Source: Acinetobacter sp. C26M (GTDB lineage: Bacteria; Pseudomonadota; Gammaproteobacteria; Pseudomonadales; Moraxellaceae). Taken from it: a DNA stretch of 64,000 bases. The notes beneath the pieces are model-generated. The model was given only the letters and a program-made list of their open reading frames with translations, was not told the DNA's origin and did not search any database. Position 1 is the first letter of the stretch. Each line of letters opens with the position of its first letter. The position numbers and the translations under genes are program-made. Below are positions 54,103-63,824 of the stretch, one piece after another. The stretch spans positions 1,364,001-1,428,000 of the forward strand of contig NZ_CP098478.1 in assembly GCF_023702675.1 (NCBI RefSeq). Direction: 5' to 3'.

Positions 54103-55572
54103 ATGACTCAGGCTGTGCTGATGGTTATTGCTATATTGGCAATATTATTGAGTCTGCATCTTTTTGTCATTGCGTGGCTATATTTGCAGCAAAGAAATTC
54201 AAAATCATCGCTACAATCGCATCCCTCTTATTTGGTGGTCTATGCCAGTCAGTCTGGACATGCTGAAATCTGGGCGAGGCATACCGCTGAACAATTACGT
54301 TTAGTTGATGATCAGATTGTGGTTAGGAATATTCAAGATCTGAGTATTAATGATTTAACTGAACAACAGCGAATTTTATGGGTGGTCAGTACCTATGGTG
54401 AAGGGGATGCACCTGATAGTGCACAATCCTTTGTGAATAAAGCTTTTACTCAAGGCTTAGATTTATCCCATTTATCTTTTGCAATATTGGCATTGGGAGA
54501 CCGACGCTATGCTAACTTTTGTCAGTTCGGGCAGCGATTAGAACAATGGTTAGTTCAACAACAGGCACAAGCTCTATTTGATACAGTTTTGGTAGACCAG
54601 CTGAATAGCCGTGATTTGGAACAATGGTTGAGTAGTTTAGAGCAACTGACCTCGATGCAATTCAGTGATTTAACCCATTCTGAGCAGATGCTGCAATTAA
54701 AGTTTGCACATCGGCAGTGTTTAAATAAAGGCAGTATTGGCGAACCTATTTATAAAGTTCAATTGATTGGTGATGAAGATTTGGTCTGGTCATCAGGTGA
54801 TATTTTAGAGATCCAATGCGAAAACAATCTGGATGATATTGAGGCGTTTTTGCAATCTCAACAACAACAGATTACTTCTGAGTTGACCACTCAATTAAAC
54901 ACCCTGAATTTAAGAAAATTGCCAACCAAAGCAGAGCAATCTTTTGAGCAGTGGATGGCACAATTTGAGTACTTACCCAAACGTGAATATTCCATTGCAA
55001 GCTTGGCTGAAAATGGTTTTATCGAGTTAGTTGTCAGGCAGCAACATACGGAAACAGGTCTGGGTTTAGGTTCTGGCTGGCTGACACAAGGCTTGCAGCA
55101 AGACCAAATTTTACAGGCTCATATTCGTCATAATCCAAGTTTCCATTTGCCGTATGATGCAAGGCCTTTGATCTTGATTGGAAATGGTACGGGGATTGCG
55201 GGTTTACTGGCACATTTACGCCAGAGAGAGCATTGGGGTTATAAGCAAAACTGGTTGATTTTTGGTGAAAGACAGCAGCAATTTGATCATCTTTATCAGA
55301 CGGAAATTCACTATTGGCAGCAACATGGTTTTCTCGATCAAGTCGATTATGCATTTTCGCGTGACCAAGCTGAGAAAATCTATGTACAAGACTGTTTAAA
55401 AGCTCAATCCGCTCGATTACAGACTTGGGTTGCACAGGGTGCAGCAATTTATGTCTGTGGTAGCCTCAAGGGAATGGCGGGTGGCGTTGATCAGGCATTA
55501 AAAGAGGTTTTAGGGCTTGATTTGGTGGAGCAACTCAAACAGGAACAACGCTACCAGCGAGATGTTTATTAA
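54103..55572 (+). CDS. Membrane-anchored flavodoxin/NADPH reductase
   Basis: 489 residues. An N-terminal membrane helix (VLMVIAILAILLSLHLFVIAWLY, about 4-26) precedes a flavodoxin domain (about 46-185) with YASQSGHAEIWA (FMN phosphate loop), STYGEGDAPDSAQ and ALGDRRYANFC. The ferredoxin-NADP reductase-like part has KREYSIAS (FAD), ILIGNGTGIAGLLAHL, WLIFGERQQQFDHLY and YVCGSLKGMAGGVD (NADP). It resembles the flavoprotein subunit of sulfite reductase but is membrane-tied and has no hemoprotein partner here. It probably feeds NADPH electrons to the PepSY-type protein. Confidence 0.9.
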   Translation: MTQAVLMVIAILAILLSLHLFVIAWLYLQQRNSKSSLQSHPSYLVVYASQSGHAEIWARHTAEQLRLVDDQIVVRNIQDLSINDLTEQQRILWVVSTYGEGDAPDSAQSFVNKAFTQGLDLSHLSFAILALGDRRYANFCQFGQRLEQWLVQQQAQALFDTVLVDQLNSRDLEQWLSSLEQLTSMQFSDLTHSEQMLQLKFAHRQCLNKGSIGEPIYKVQLIGDEDLVWSSGDILEIQCENNLDDIEAFLQSQQQQITSELTTQLNTLNLRKLPTKAEQSFEQWMAQFEYLPKREYSIASLAENGFIELVVRQQHTETGLGLGSGWLTQGLQQDQILQAHIRHNPSFHLPYDARPLILIGNGTGIAGLLAHLRQREHWGYKQNWLIFGERQQQFDHLYQTEIHYWQQHGFLDQVDYAFSRDQAEKIYVQDCLKAQSARLQTWVAQGAAIYVCGSLKGMAGGVDQALKEVLGLDLVEQLKQEQRYQRDVY

Positions 55573-55790
55573 TCGGATTCAGCTAAAACCAGTGCTTTAA
55601 TTTTGCTGGCTTTTTCAAAGTGATCCAGTCGATGTTCCATGATCCACCATTCAGCAGCCTCCATGAGAAGTTCAGGATTATCATTTTTATTGGCGAAGAA
55701 AGCATAAAATGAAAGTCCTACATTGCTGCCTTTTTTGGCGATTTTTTCATTGCAGACATGGATGATTTTTGCTTTTAATTCGGTTTTCAT
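55569..55790 (-). CDS. DUF6500 family small protein
   Basis: 73 residues: MKTELKAKIIHVCNEKIAKKG then NVGLSFYAFFANKNDNPELLMEAAEWWI and HRLDHFEKASKIK. I recognise the pattern as DUF6500, whose function is unknown. It is convergent with the reductase gene and overlaps its last 4 nt. Confidence 0.85.
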   Translation of the reverse strand: MKTELKAKIIHVCNEKIAKKGSNVGLSFYAFFANKNDNPELLMEAAEWWIMEHRLDHFEKASKIKALVLAESD

Positions 55791-55885
55791 CTTGTTTTAA
55801 GTAGCTAATTAGAATTGGGTGCAGATCATAGCACCCTAAACATACGCGAGTGCCATCATTTAGTTTTAATATTTGTTTTTGAAAT

Positions 55886-55914
55886 TAAAAAAGTCAGCTT
55901 GAGATAAGCTGACT
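55886..55914 (-). terminator. Terminator after the TonB receptor gene
   Basis: AGTCAGCTT/AAGCTGACT with a GAGAT loop; on the minus strand TTTTTT follows. It lies 35 nt past the stop. Confidence 0.88.
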
Positions 55915-55948
55915 CTTGATGCTTCAATCATTTAAAAGCGTTAGAAAA

Positions 55949-58021
55949 TTAGAATTTTTTCTCAAGGCTAAACTGTAATGAAGGAATACTTTCATTGGTT
56001 CTCGCCTGATATAAGCTGCCATCCGTTTGGTTGGTAAGGCGCTCTTTATAGTTGGTACTCAAAATGTTATTTAGATTAAGACTCGCTGCCCAACCATGTG
56101 TAAAGCGTTTAGTTGCACTTAAATCTAAACTAAAACGCTCATTGGTGGTGCGATCATAAGGTTGGCCATCTAAAGCACGGGTAAATTCAGGTGTGTAACT
56201 GACGTTTATACTGGTCGATAGTTGCCAAGGCTTGTAACTATAAGACATACCAGCACTGGCATTATAAGGGGCAACATCACTGACCAAACGTTCATTATGT
56301 TGTCCATCTTCAATCTTGGCACGAATCGTTGACACTTGCCCGTTGAGCATAAATGCATGTCCAGCTTCTGTTTGTTTGAGTGCGTAGCGTCCTGAGAATT
56401 CAACACCATAAGTGGTCGCTTGATCTTGGTTTTGTGGACGTTCTACATAACGTGAGCCTTCAAGTGCAATGACTTTTTCAATGTAGTCTTTAATTTCGCG
56501 ATGATACGCTGTAACACTCACTCCACCACTCGCAGAGTCATAGGCGAGGGTCGATTCAGCAGCACGGATTTTTTCAGGCTTTAGGTTTGGATTACCACCG
56601 CGATCAGGATTATTCAAGCTCCCAGCATCACTATCTGTAGAGACAGTCACATTCGGAATCAGCCGATCGGTATTCGGGCTCTTAAAAGCTTGGCTCAAGT
56701 TGGTTTGAATTGACCATTGCTCAGTCAGGTCAAAGCGATAGGCCAAAACAGGACTTAAATGTTGATCTTGATAATCAACCAAGCCTGAACGATTCAGCCA
56801 TTCCTGACGCGCACCTAAAGTCACTGTTTGGCGGTCTGTAAAACGCCAGCTACCCTCACCATAAACAGCATAGCGTTGTTCATCGAGGCTTTTGCTCACA
56901 TTGCTATCGAGTTCGTTGCTGCGGGTATCAAAACCAAATTTAATTTGACGGTCTTTATCTAATTTACGAACGCCATCATAGGCAAGACCGTACTCATTTA
57001 CTGTTTCATCGGTATAAATTGTATTTTGTGGCGAGCGCGTGAGCTGGGTTTCCGTTTGACGTTCGACAGATAGGCGGATTTTATCACTCAGGTCTTTGTC
57101 CTTACGCTCATAACGCGTATTTAAGCGAATACTATCGTTCTTATCATCTTGAGTTTGATTGGTTGAATAACCATCCATTTTGATATTGCGATAGAACAAT
57201 TCTGCAATCAACTTTTGCTGATCATCGAGATCGTATTGCAAACGTGGTGAAAACATTTGCATGGTGCGGTTGGTGGTACGAAGTTGTTCGCGTGTTCCTG
57301 TTGCGGTTTCAGTTTTGGTAATCGAAGTATTATCCATCCACATTTGATTGGCTGAAATGCTATATGACCACTGGTTTTCACGACCATCTGCTTGAATGTT
57401 GATTTGCTTGCGTTCAGATTGTTGTTCACCACTATCACGTAAGCCATAGCCAAGTTTCACTGAGCCATTTAAACGGGTATCCAGAGGTTCTTTTAAAATA
57501 ATATTGATCACCGCTGATGATGCAACAGAAGCTTGAGCAACACTCGGTTGTTTGACCACTTCAATACGTTCAATCATTTCAGGGCTAATGGTGTCAATGA
57601 CTGACATACCACCGCGTGGGCCACCTTGCACAGGCTCGCCATTGACTAAAAATGTTGGCGCACCACCACCACGGAAACGCATGCCTGAAGCACCACCACC
57701 ACCGCGTGGGCCTTGGCCAAAAGCAGGGATTTGAAAGCCAGCAGCACGTCGTAAAGCATCCATCACAGACTGGTCGCCATATTGCAGCATTTCTTCTTGG
57801 GTAATGATGGTTTTAGGGACAGCACTAATATCATCATCTTTTGCTTTTTTTGGTTCGGCTGAAGCCTTGAATGAAAGGGTAGGTAAAACCTGGGGACTTG
57901 ACTCGGATACTGTGGGTGCGGAACTCTCAGTAACGGGTTCGGCAGCAAACATTGAAGCACTTATACTGAGTAAGGCTGAACTAAGCACACTCAGTTTTCC
58001 ACAATAAACAGCATATTTCAT
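55949..58021 (-). CDS. TonB-dependent receptor with Gly-rich plug
   Basis: A 691-residue outer-membrane receptor. A signal peptide (about 1-28, ending MFA) is followed by a plug domain (about 50-180) containing ITQEEMLQYGDQSVMDALRRAAGFQIP. A Gly-rich run follows (GPRGGGGASGMRFRGGGAP), then FLVNGEPV and ERIEVVKQPS. The usual YGxGAxGGVINI is replaced by QASVASSAVINIILKEP. The barrel ends in Phe (LEKKF), with the typical FKSPNTDRLIPNV and NPNLKPEK boxes. I used ATG 58021 (MKYAVYCGK). A Fur-like box lies upstream. The ligand is unknown; iron complexes are likely. Confidence 0.9.
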   Translation of the reverse strand: MKYAVYCGKLSVLSSALLSISASMFAAEPVTESSAPTVSESSPQVLPTLSFKASAEPKKAKDDDISAVPKTIITQEEMLQYGDQSVMDALRRAAGFQIPAFGQGPRGGGGASGMRFRGGGAPTFLVNGEPVQGGPRGGMSVIDTISPEMIERIEVVKQPSVAQASVASSAVINIILKEPLDTRLNGSVKLGYGLRDSGEQQSERKQINIQADGRENQWSYSISANQMWMDNTSITKTETATGTREQLRTTNRTMQMFSPRLQYDLDDQQKLIAELFYRNIKMDGYSTNQTQDDKNDSIRLNTRYERKDKDLSDKIRLSVERQTETQLTRSPQNTIYTDETVNEYGLAYDGVRKLDKDRQIKFGFDTRSNELDSNVSKSLDEQRYAVYGEGSWRFTDRQTVTLGARQEWLNRSGLVDYQDQHLSPVLAYRFDLTEQWSIQTNLSQAFKSPNTDRLIPNVTVSTDSDAGSLNNPDRGGNPNLKPEKIRAAESTLAYDSASGGVSVTAYHREIKDYIEKVIALEGSRYVERPQNQDQATTYGVEFSGRYALKQTEAGHAFMLNGQVSTIRAKIEDGQHNERLVSDVAPYNASAGMSYSYKPWQLSTSINVSYTPEFTRALDGQPYDRTTNERFSLDLSATKRFTHGWAASLNLNNILSTNYKERLTNQTDGSLYQARTNESIPSLQFSLEKKF

Positions 58022-58045
58022 CCTAGACCCCCAAAAAATGATCAA

Positions 58046-58306
58046 ATTATTTTCTGTGTAGCCTAATGTACAATTGTGTAGAAAAATGGAATTTAGTGCC
58101 GATAACTCAAAGATTTAAAAATATTTTTATCATCAATAAGCTTGATAGGGAAAATAGCCAAAATTCTATATGAGCAATAAGTAAACTTAAAATTCAAAAA
58201 ATAGTGCAAAAGTAGGTGAAAATGAGAATGATTTTTATTAAAATTGTAGCGTTTTTTTATTTTTAATATTTTTTTAATTTTTGTCTGAGTTTTTTTGAGA
58301 AATTTT
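58046..58306. promoter_or_regulatory. Divergent control region of the two TonB receptors
   Basis: A very A+T-rich gap with a Fur-box-like element (58218-58236) and T-tracts near 58250-58290 that may form the promoter of the plus-strand receptor. No gene is visible. Confidence 0.5.
58218..58236. promoter_or_regulatory. Fur-box-like operator between the TonB receptor genes
   Basis: GAAAATGAGAATGATTTTT matches GATAATGATAATCATTATC at 14 of 19 positions by my alignment. It is placed so that it could control both divergent receptor genes. Confidence 0.6.
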
Positions 58307-60517
58307 ATGAGTTCTTTACCTTCAAATATGCATCACAAGCCTATTTTTAAAGTTAGCTTGTTAACCATGATGCTATTGCAAGCACAGTATGCATTTGCCA
58401 ATGAGACAGTTGCACCAACGGCAGTGATGCCAACCATTAAAATTGAAGCGATGAGTGAGCTTGATCCGATCAAAAGTTATATTGATTATGATCAGGCAAG
58501 TGTGACACGTAATGGCCTTAAGAAAAAAGATATTCCACAGACTGTCGATACCATTGATGTGCAAAAATACAAAATCTATGGCGCAAATGATTTAAGTGTC
58601 ATGCTACAAGGCACGCCAGGTGTATCCACAAATTACGATACACGTGGTGATGGAATTTCACTTCGTGGTTTTAAAGCGGATGAAGGGGATATCTATCGTG
58701 ATGGTGTTCGTGAAAGTGGGCAATTACGTCGTAGTACTGCGAATGTGGAGCGTATTGAGATTTTAAAAGGACCTGCTTCTGTACTTTATGGTCGTGGTGC
58801 TGGCGGTGGTGTGATCAATATGGTTACCAAATTTGCCAATTTTGACTCTAAAAGTTCAGTTGGAGTCTATGCTGGTTCATATGAAAACATCGGGGGGACC
58901 TTAGATTTTAATCAGGTTCTAACAGATAATTGGGCTATTCGTCTAACTGGTGAAAAAGCTGATACCAATAGCTTTCGCTCAGGTATTGGTTCACAAATTG
59001 AAATGATTTCTCCAAGTGTGACCTATCGTAGTGATGATGAGAAGTTGCTTTGGACGACGCAATATACCTATGACAGATTAGATCGTACACCTGATCGTGG
59101 TCCGTCATATGAAAATTTACCAAAGGGTGTTTCTATTAAAAATGCTTTTGCGCGTAGCTCTGATTTTATTGAAGATGAATTACAAACAATTCGTACTGAT
59201 GTGAAATACGAGTTTGCACCAGATTGGAAATTCCATTGGGCTGCGAGTTATCGCCAAGCATATCAAAACTTTGATAATTTCTTTGGTGGAACCTATTGCG
59301 ATAATAATTTGACTTTAGAAAGTAAGCCTGCGAAATGTGATTGGAATGGCTACCTCCGTCAAAGCTATGCTTGGCAAGAGACCATGAATAAAACTGTAAT
59401 GAATACTTTTGATATTACTGGTAAATTCAAAACGGGGTCATTTGAACATAACATCATGGTAGGCAGTGATTGGACGCATGAAGATAGAGATCCAAAATTG
59501 GGGAACTATTCGAGCGGTCAATATGCAGGTAAATATTACGGATATATTAACCCGCACAACCCTAATGATAATTATGCTTCTCCGTTATTCAGTCAGACGG
59601 TTGGTCGGACACCAATGACGTCTTATAGTCAACATAATGCAGAAAATAAAGCTATTTTTATTCAAGACTTAGTAAGTTTAACTCCAACCATTAAAATGAT
59701 GCTTGGAGCACGATACGATCAATTTGAGTTTAAAACACATAATATGATGACCGATAAGAAGCAGTCATATGATGGTGAAACGTTTAGCCCGAATATGGGA
59801 TTTGTGTGGCAGCCTATTGAGAGCCAAAGTTTTTATGCCTCTTATAGCAAGAGCTTTGCGCCATATGGTGGCCGAGGAATGATTAGTATTGATCCAACTC
59901 AAAGCCCTGGTGTTTACGATGCTGAACCACAATACAATGAACAGTATGAAATTGGGGTTAAAAGTGATTGGTTGAATGATAGATTAAATACTCAATTCTC
60001 AATTTATGATATTACAAAAAACAATATTCGTTATCGTCCTGATGAAGTTAAGCATCCTGAACAATGGGCCGTTGGTCAACAACAGCGTTCAAAAGGGTTA
60101 GAGTTTAGCTTTATTGGCCGAGTGATGGATAATTTATTTGTTCGTGGTGGCTATGGTTATACGGATGCTAAATGGAATAAGGACGTTCGTAGCAATGTTC
60201 CTGAAGCATCTCGTTTGAAAGACAATCAGTTGGCAAAGGTATCTGAGAATACGGGTAATCTATTTGTTCGTTATTTACCAACTGAAAAAGTTTATGGAGA
60301 GCTTGGTGCAACATATGTTGGATCTTTCTATACAAATGATGCGAACACAGCGAAAATTGAAGGTTGGACACGTTTAGATGCCGCTATTGGTTATAAAGAT
60401 GAACGTTGGGGAGCAACAGTTGCTGTAAACAACATCACCGATAAAGAATACTGGAGAGATCCGTCTATGCCAGGTACACCACGCAACTTCTTGGTGCGTT
60501 TGAACTATCAGTTCTAA
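58307..60517 (+). CDS. TonB-dependent siderophore receptor
   Basis: Outer-membrane importer of about 736 residues. A signal peptide ends near FANE. The plug domain (about 55-165) has DIPQTVDTIDVQKYKIYGANDLSVMLQGTPGV, GISLRGFKADEGDIYRDGVRESGQ, VERIEILKGPASVLYGRGAGGGVINMVTK, and the barrel ends in Phe (RLNYQF). PQTVDTID and GTPGV-type wording marks the siderophore receptor group (Fiu/PiuA-like catecholate receptors among them). I used ATG 58307; a TTG four codons upstream is the alternative. A Fur-like box precedes it and a terminator follows. Confidence 0.93.
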   Translation: MSSLPSNMHHKPIFKVSLLTMMLLQAQYAFANETVAPTAVMPTIKIEAMSELDPIKSYIDYDQASVTRNGLKKKDIPQTVDTIDVQKYKIYGANDLSVMLQGTPGVSTNYDTRGDGISLRGFKADEGDIYRDGVRESGQLRRSTANVERIEILKGPASVLYGRGAGGGVINMVTKFANFDSKSSVGVYAGSYENIGGTLDFNQVLTDNWAIRLTGEKADTNSFRSGIGSQIEMISPSVTYRSDDEKLLWTTQYTYDRLDRTPDRGPSYENLPKGVSIKNAFARSSDFIEDELQTIRTDVKYEFAPDWKFHWAASYRQAYQNFDNFFGGTYCDNNLTLESKPAKCDWNGYLRQSYAWQETMNKTVMNTFDITGKFKTGSFEHNIMVGSDWTHEDRDPKLGNYSSGQYAGKYYGYINPHNPNDNYASPLFSQTVGRTPMTSYSQHNAENKAIFIQDLVSLTPTIKMMLGARYDQFEFKTHNMMTDKKQSYDGETFSPNMGFVWQPIESQSFYASYSKSFAPYGGRGMISIDPTQSPGVYDAEPQYNEQYEIGVKSDWLNDRLNTQFSIYDITKNNIRYRPDEVKHPEQWAVGQQQRSKGLEFSFIGRVMDNLFVRGGYGYTDAKWNKDVRSNVPEASRLKDNQLAKVSENTGNLFVRYLPTEKVYGELGATYVGSFYTNDANTAKIEGWTRLDAAIGYKDERWGATVAVNNITDKEYWRDPSMPGTPRNFLVRLNYQF

Positions 60518-60544
60518 TCCCAAAAAAACATCAATGTAAAGATG

Positions 60545-60575
60545 AGCACTTTTGCTAAGGCAAAAGTGCTTTTTG
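60545..60575 (+). terminator. Terminator after the siderophore receptor
   Basis: An 11-bp perfect stem AGCACTTTTGC/GCAAAAGTGCT with loop TAAG, then TTTTTG. Confidence 0.9.
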
Positions 60576-60835
60576 TTTTTTACATCATGAAAATGAAAAA
60601 ATTTTTAATTTTAAAGATATAGTTTTAATCTATCTTATTGAATTATATAAAATGGCATTGCTAAAAAAACTGGAATATTCTAATATTTGATTGAGTGAAA
60701 ATTAAGCAAAAACTTATTAGAATAACTGTATAATTGTGATGTGGTTATCATTTGTGATTTTAATATGCGTTTTTGTTCTCCTTTTCAGTCTTTTTTGTTA
60801 GCATTAAAGAAAACTTTATAATAGAGATAATAATA

Positions 60836-61021
60836 ATGAAGATTAAAATTGCGATCGCTTTGGTTTTCTCTGTATTTATTTTGGGTTATGTCGCCTATGT
60901 CGATGCCCAAACTAAGAAACGCCAAGAGCTCATGAAAATTGTTCAAGATGCCGAAAACAGCTTGAATACGATACAGCATAACCAACATACGCATTTATCC
61001 TCTTATCAGCGTAATCAGTAG
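60836..61021 (+). CDS. Small single-helix membrane protein, unknown
   Basis: 61 residues: one N-terminal helix (IKIAIALVFSVFILGYVAYV) then a charged, Gln/His-rich tail (AQTKKRQELMKIVQDAENSL, ending SSYQRNQ). The helix could be a membrane anchor or an uncleaved signal. I chose ATG 60836, with AGAGATAA upstream, over a start 21 codons earlier that would add a second hydrophobic stretch from A+T-rich sequence. No family is recognised. A terminator 125 nt on supports a real transcript. Confidence 0.6.
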   Translation: MKIKIAIALVFSVFILGYVAYVDAQTKKRQELMKIVQDAENSLNTIQHNQHTHLSSYQRNQ

Positions 61022-61347
61022 TTTTGTGTGGTGCTAAAAGGTCATTGCTGATTCAATCGTCTGAGATTGATCGTGAAATACGCTTTTTTTGTATTGTGAT
61101 ACTCAAGTTTTGAGTAGAATCTGTTAAAATATTTACCATTAAATAAAAAGCTGCATCTTGATATGCGGCTTTTTACGTTTTGATATCGGAATCGAATTTA
61201 TACATATCTTCTGTGTAACAAGTGCAAAGCTGGCATATAGATTGCTTTTAGCCTTGTATACATTTTTGTGTACATTCAAAAAAGATTGCAAACACAAACG
61301 TATAGATTTCACATTCTACGATCTTAGATTTCAACAGGTGCTATGTT
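61022..61347. promoter_or_regulatory. Leader region of the purine permease gene
   Basis: 326 nt. It contains a terminator (61146-61175), then an operator-like pair TGTATACA (61255-61262) and TGTACA (61269-61274), 73 nt before the permease start. A 67-codon frame across it looks spurious (no ribosome site, runs into the permease gene). Confidence 0.45.
61146..61175 (+). terminator. Terminator upstream of the purine permease gene
   Basis: AAAAGCTGCAT, loop CTTGAT, ATGCGGCTTTTT, with one G-T-type mismatch. Confidence 0.75.
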
Positions 61348-62667
61348 ATGACAACGCCTAATGCTTCGGCTGGTTTGTTGGAACGCTTATTTAAGTTGAG
61401 CGAAAACAAAACCAACTTTAGAACGGAAGTTCTAGCAGGTGTAACTACATTCTTGACGATGTGTTACATCATCATTGTAAACCCACTCATTCTTTCTGAA
61501 ACTGGCATGGATCATGGTGCCGTGTTTGTTGCGACCTGTTTGGCTGCGGCAATTGGGTGTTTGGTCATGGGGATTATTGCGAACTACCCAATCGCACTGG
61601 CACCTGGTATGGGCTTAAATGCTTATTTTACCTATTCCGTTTGTTTAGGCATGGGCGTGCCTTGGCAAACTGCTCTAGCCGCAGTTTTTGTGTCAGGTTT
61701 GGTATTCCTTGCGATTAGCTTCTTTAAAATTCGTGAAGCGATTGTCAATGCGATTCCAATGTCACTGAAATTCGCAATTGGTGGCGGTATTGGTTTATTC
61801 CTAGCCCTAATTGCACTGAAAAATGCAGGCATTATTGTTGATAATCCAGCGACTTTGGTGGGTCTGGGCGATATCAAGCAACCAACGGTATTGTTGGCAC
61901 TGTTCGGCTTTTTAATGATTGTGGTTTTGCATCAGTTTAAAGTGCGTGGTGCGATCATTCTCAGTATTTTAGTTGTAACTGCAATTGCAACCGCAATGGG
62001 CTTAAATGAGTTTAAGGGCGTTGTTGGTCAAGTTCCTTCTCTAGCACCTACCTTTATGCAAATGGACTTTGAAGGTCTATTTACCGCTAGTATGGTTGGG
62101 GTCATTTTTGTCTTCTTTATTGTCGATTTATTTGACAGTACAGGTACGCTGGTGGGTGTGTCGCATCGTGCAGGTTTACTTCAAGATGGTAAATTGCCAC
62201 GTTTGAAAAAAGCATTATTTGCAGATTCAACAGCAATTGTCGCAGGCGCCGCTTTAGGTACATCGTCTACAACGCCTTATATTGAGTCAGCTTCTGGTGT
62301 TGCGGCTGGTGGACGTACGGGTTTAACTGCGGTTGTTGTTGCATTCCTATTCATTGGTTGCTTGTTTTTGGCGCCATTGGCTCAATCTGTTCCAGGTTTC
62401 GCGACAGCACCTGCATTGTTATTCATTGGTGTGTTGATGATCCAAGGGATCACACATATCGATTGGGATGACATTACAGAAGCCGTTCCTGCATTTTTAA
62501 CCATCGTGTTTATGCCATTTACCTATTCAATTGCAGATGGTATCGCGATGGGCTTTATCAGCTATGCATTGGTTAAATTACTGACAGGAAAAGCAAAGAC
62601 AGTTCCTTATATGGTCTGGATTATTGCGGCACTGTGGGTATTCAAGTTTGTTGCATTTGGCGGCTAA
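61348..62667 (+). CDS. NCS2-family purine permease (AzgA/AdeP/GhxP type)
   Basis: Inner-membrane nucleobase:cation symporter of 439 residues with about 13-14 helices. It starts LLERLFKLSENKTNFRTEVLAGVTTFLTMCYIIIVNPLILS, the hallmark of the AzgA-like branch. Other motifs are ALAPGMGLNAYFTYSVC, FVFFIVDLFDSTGTLVGVSHRAGL and GTSSTTPYIESASGVAAGGRTGLTAVV (transport-site Glu). Members carry adenine, guanine or hypoxanthine; the choice is not visible. The neighbouring adenosine deaminase gene makes hypoxanthine/adenine-type salvage plausible. Confidence 0.92.
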   Translation: MTTPNASAGLLERLFKLSENKTNFRTEVLAGVTTFLTMCYIIIVNPLILSETGMDHGAVFVATCLAAAIGCLVMGIIANYPIALAPGMGLNAYFTYSVCLGMGVPWQTALAAVFVSGLVFLAISFFKIREAIVNAIPMSLKFAIGGGIGLFLALIALKNAGIIVDNPATLVGLGDIKQPTVLLALFGFLMIVVLHQFKVRGAIILSILVVTAIATAMGLNEFKGVVGQVPSLAPTFMQMDFEGLFTASMVGVIFVFFIVDLFDSTGTLVGVSHRAGLLQDGKLPRLKKALFADSTAIVAGAALGTSSTTPYIESASGVAAGGRTGLTAVVVAFLFIGCLFLAPLAQSVPGFATAPALLFIGVLMIQGITHIDWDDITEAVPAFLTIVFMPFTYSIADGIAMGFISYALVKLLTGKAKTVPYMVWIIAALWVFKFVAFGG

Positions 62668-62731
62668 GCAAATTCTTTTATCATTTTCTTCTTGAGCTGT
62701 ATGTGTTTGCAGCTCATTGTGAAGAGAGCCT

Positions 62732-63781
<1,050 letters not shown>

Positions 63782-63783
63782 AT

Positions 63784-63812
63784 AAAAAAAACCGCGTAAA
63801 GCGGTTTTTTTT
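63784..63812. terminator. Bidirectional terminator between add and the b561 gene
   Basis: A-run, CCGC, loop GTAAA, GCGG, T-run of eight; it lies 3 nt after the add stop. Confidence 0.88.
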
Positions 63813-63824
63813 CTGTCTTAAGGT

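Noticed and set aside
55034..55447. 137-codon frame on the minus strand opposite the flavodoxin reductase gene
   Set aside because: It is antisense to an intact reductase domain and shows no ribosome site or domain.
54103..55572. Sulfite reductase flavoprotein subunit (cysJ)
   Set aside because: The domain order fits, but the N-terminal membrane helix, the shorter length and the lack of a cysI partner with PepSY/ApbE neighbours favour a membrane reductase.
61158..61361. 67-codon frame on the plus strand upstream of the purine permease
   Set aside because: It starts inside a terminator, runs into the permease coding sequence in another frame, and has no ribosome site.
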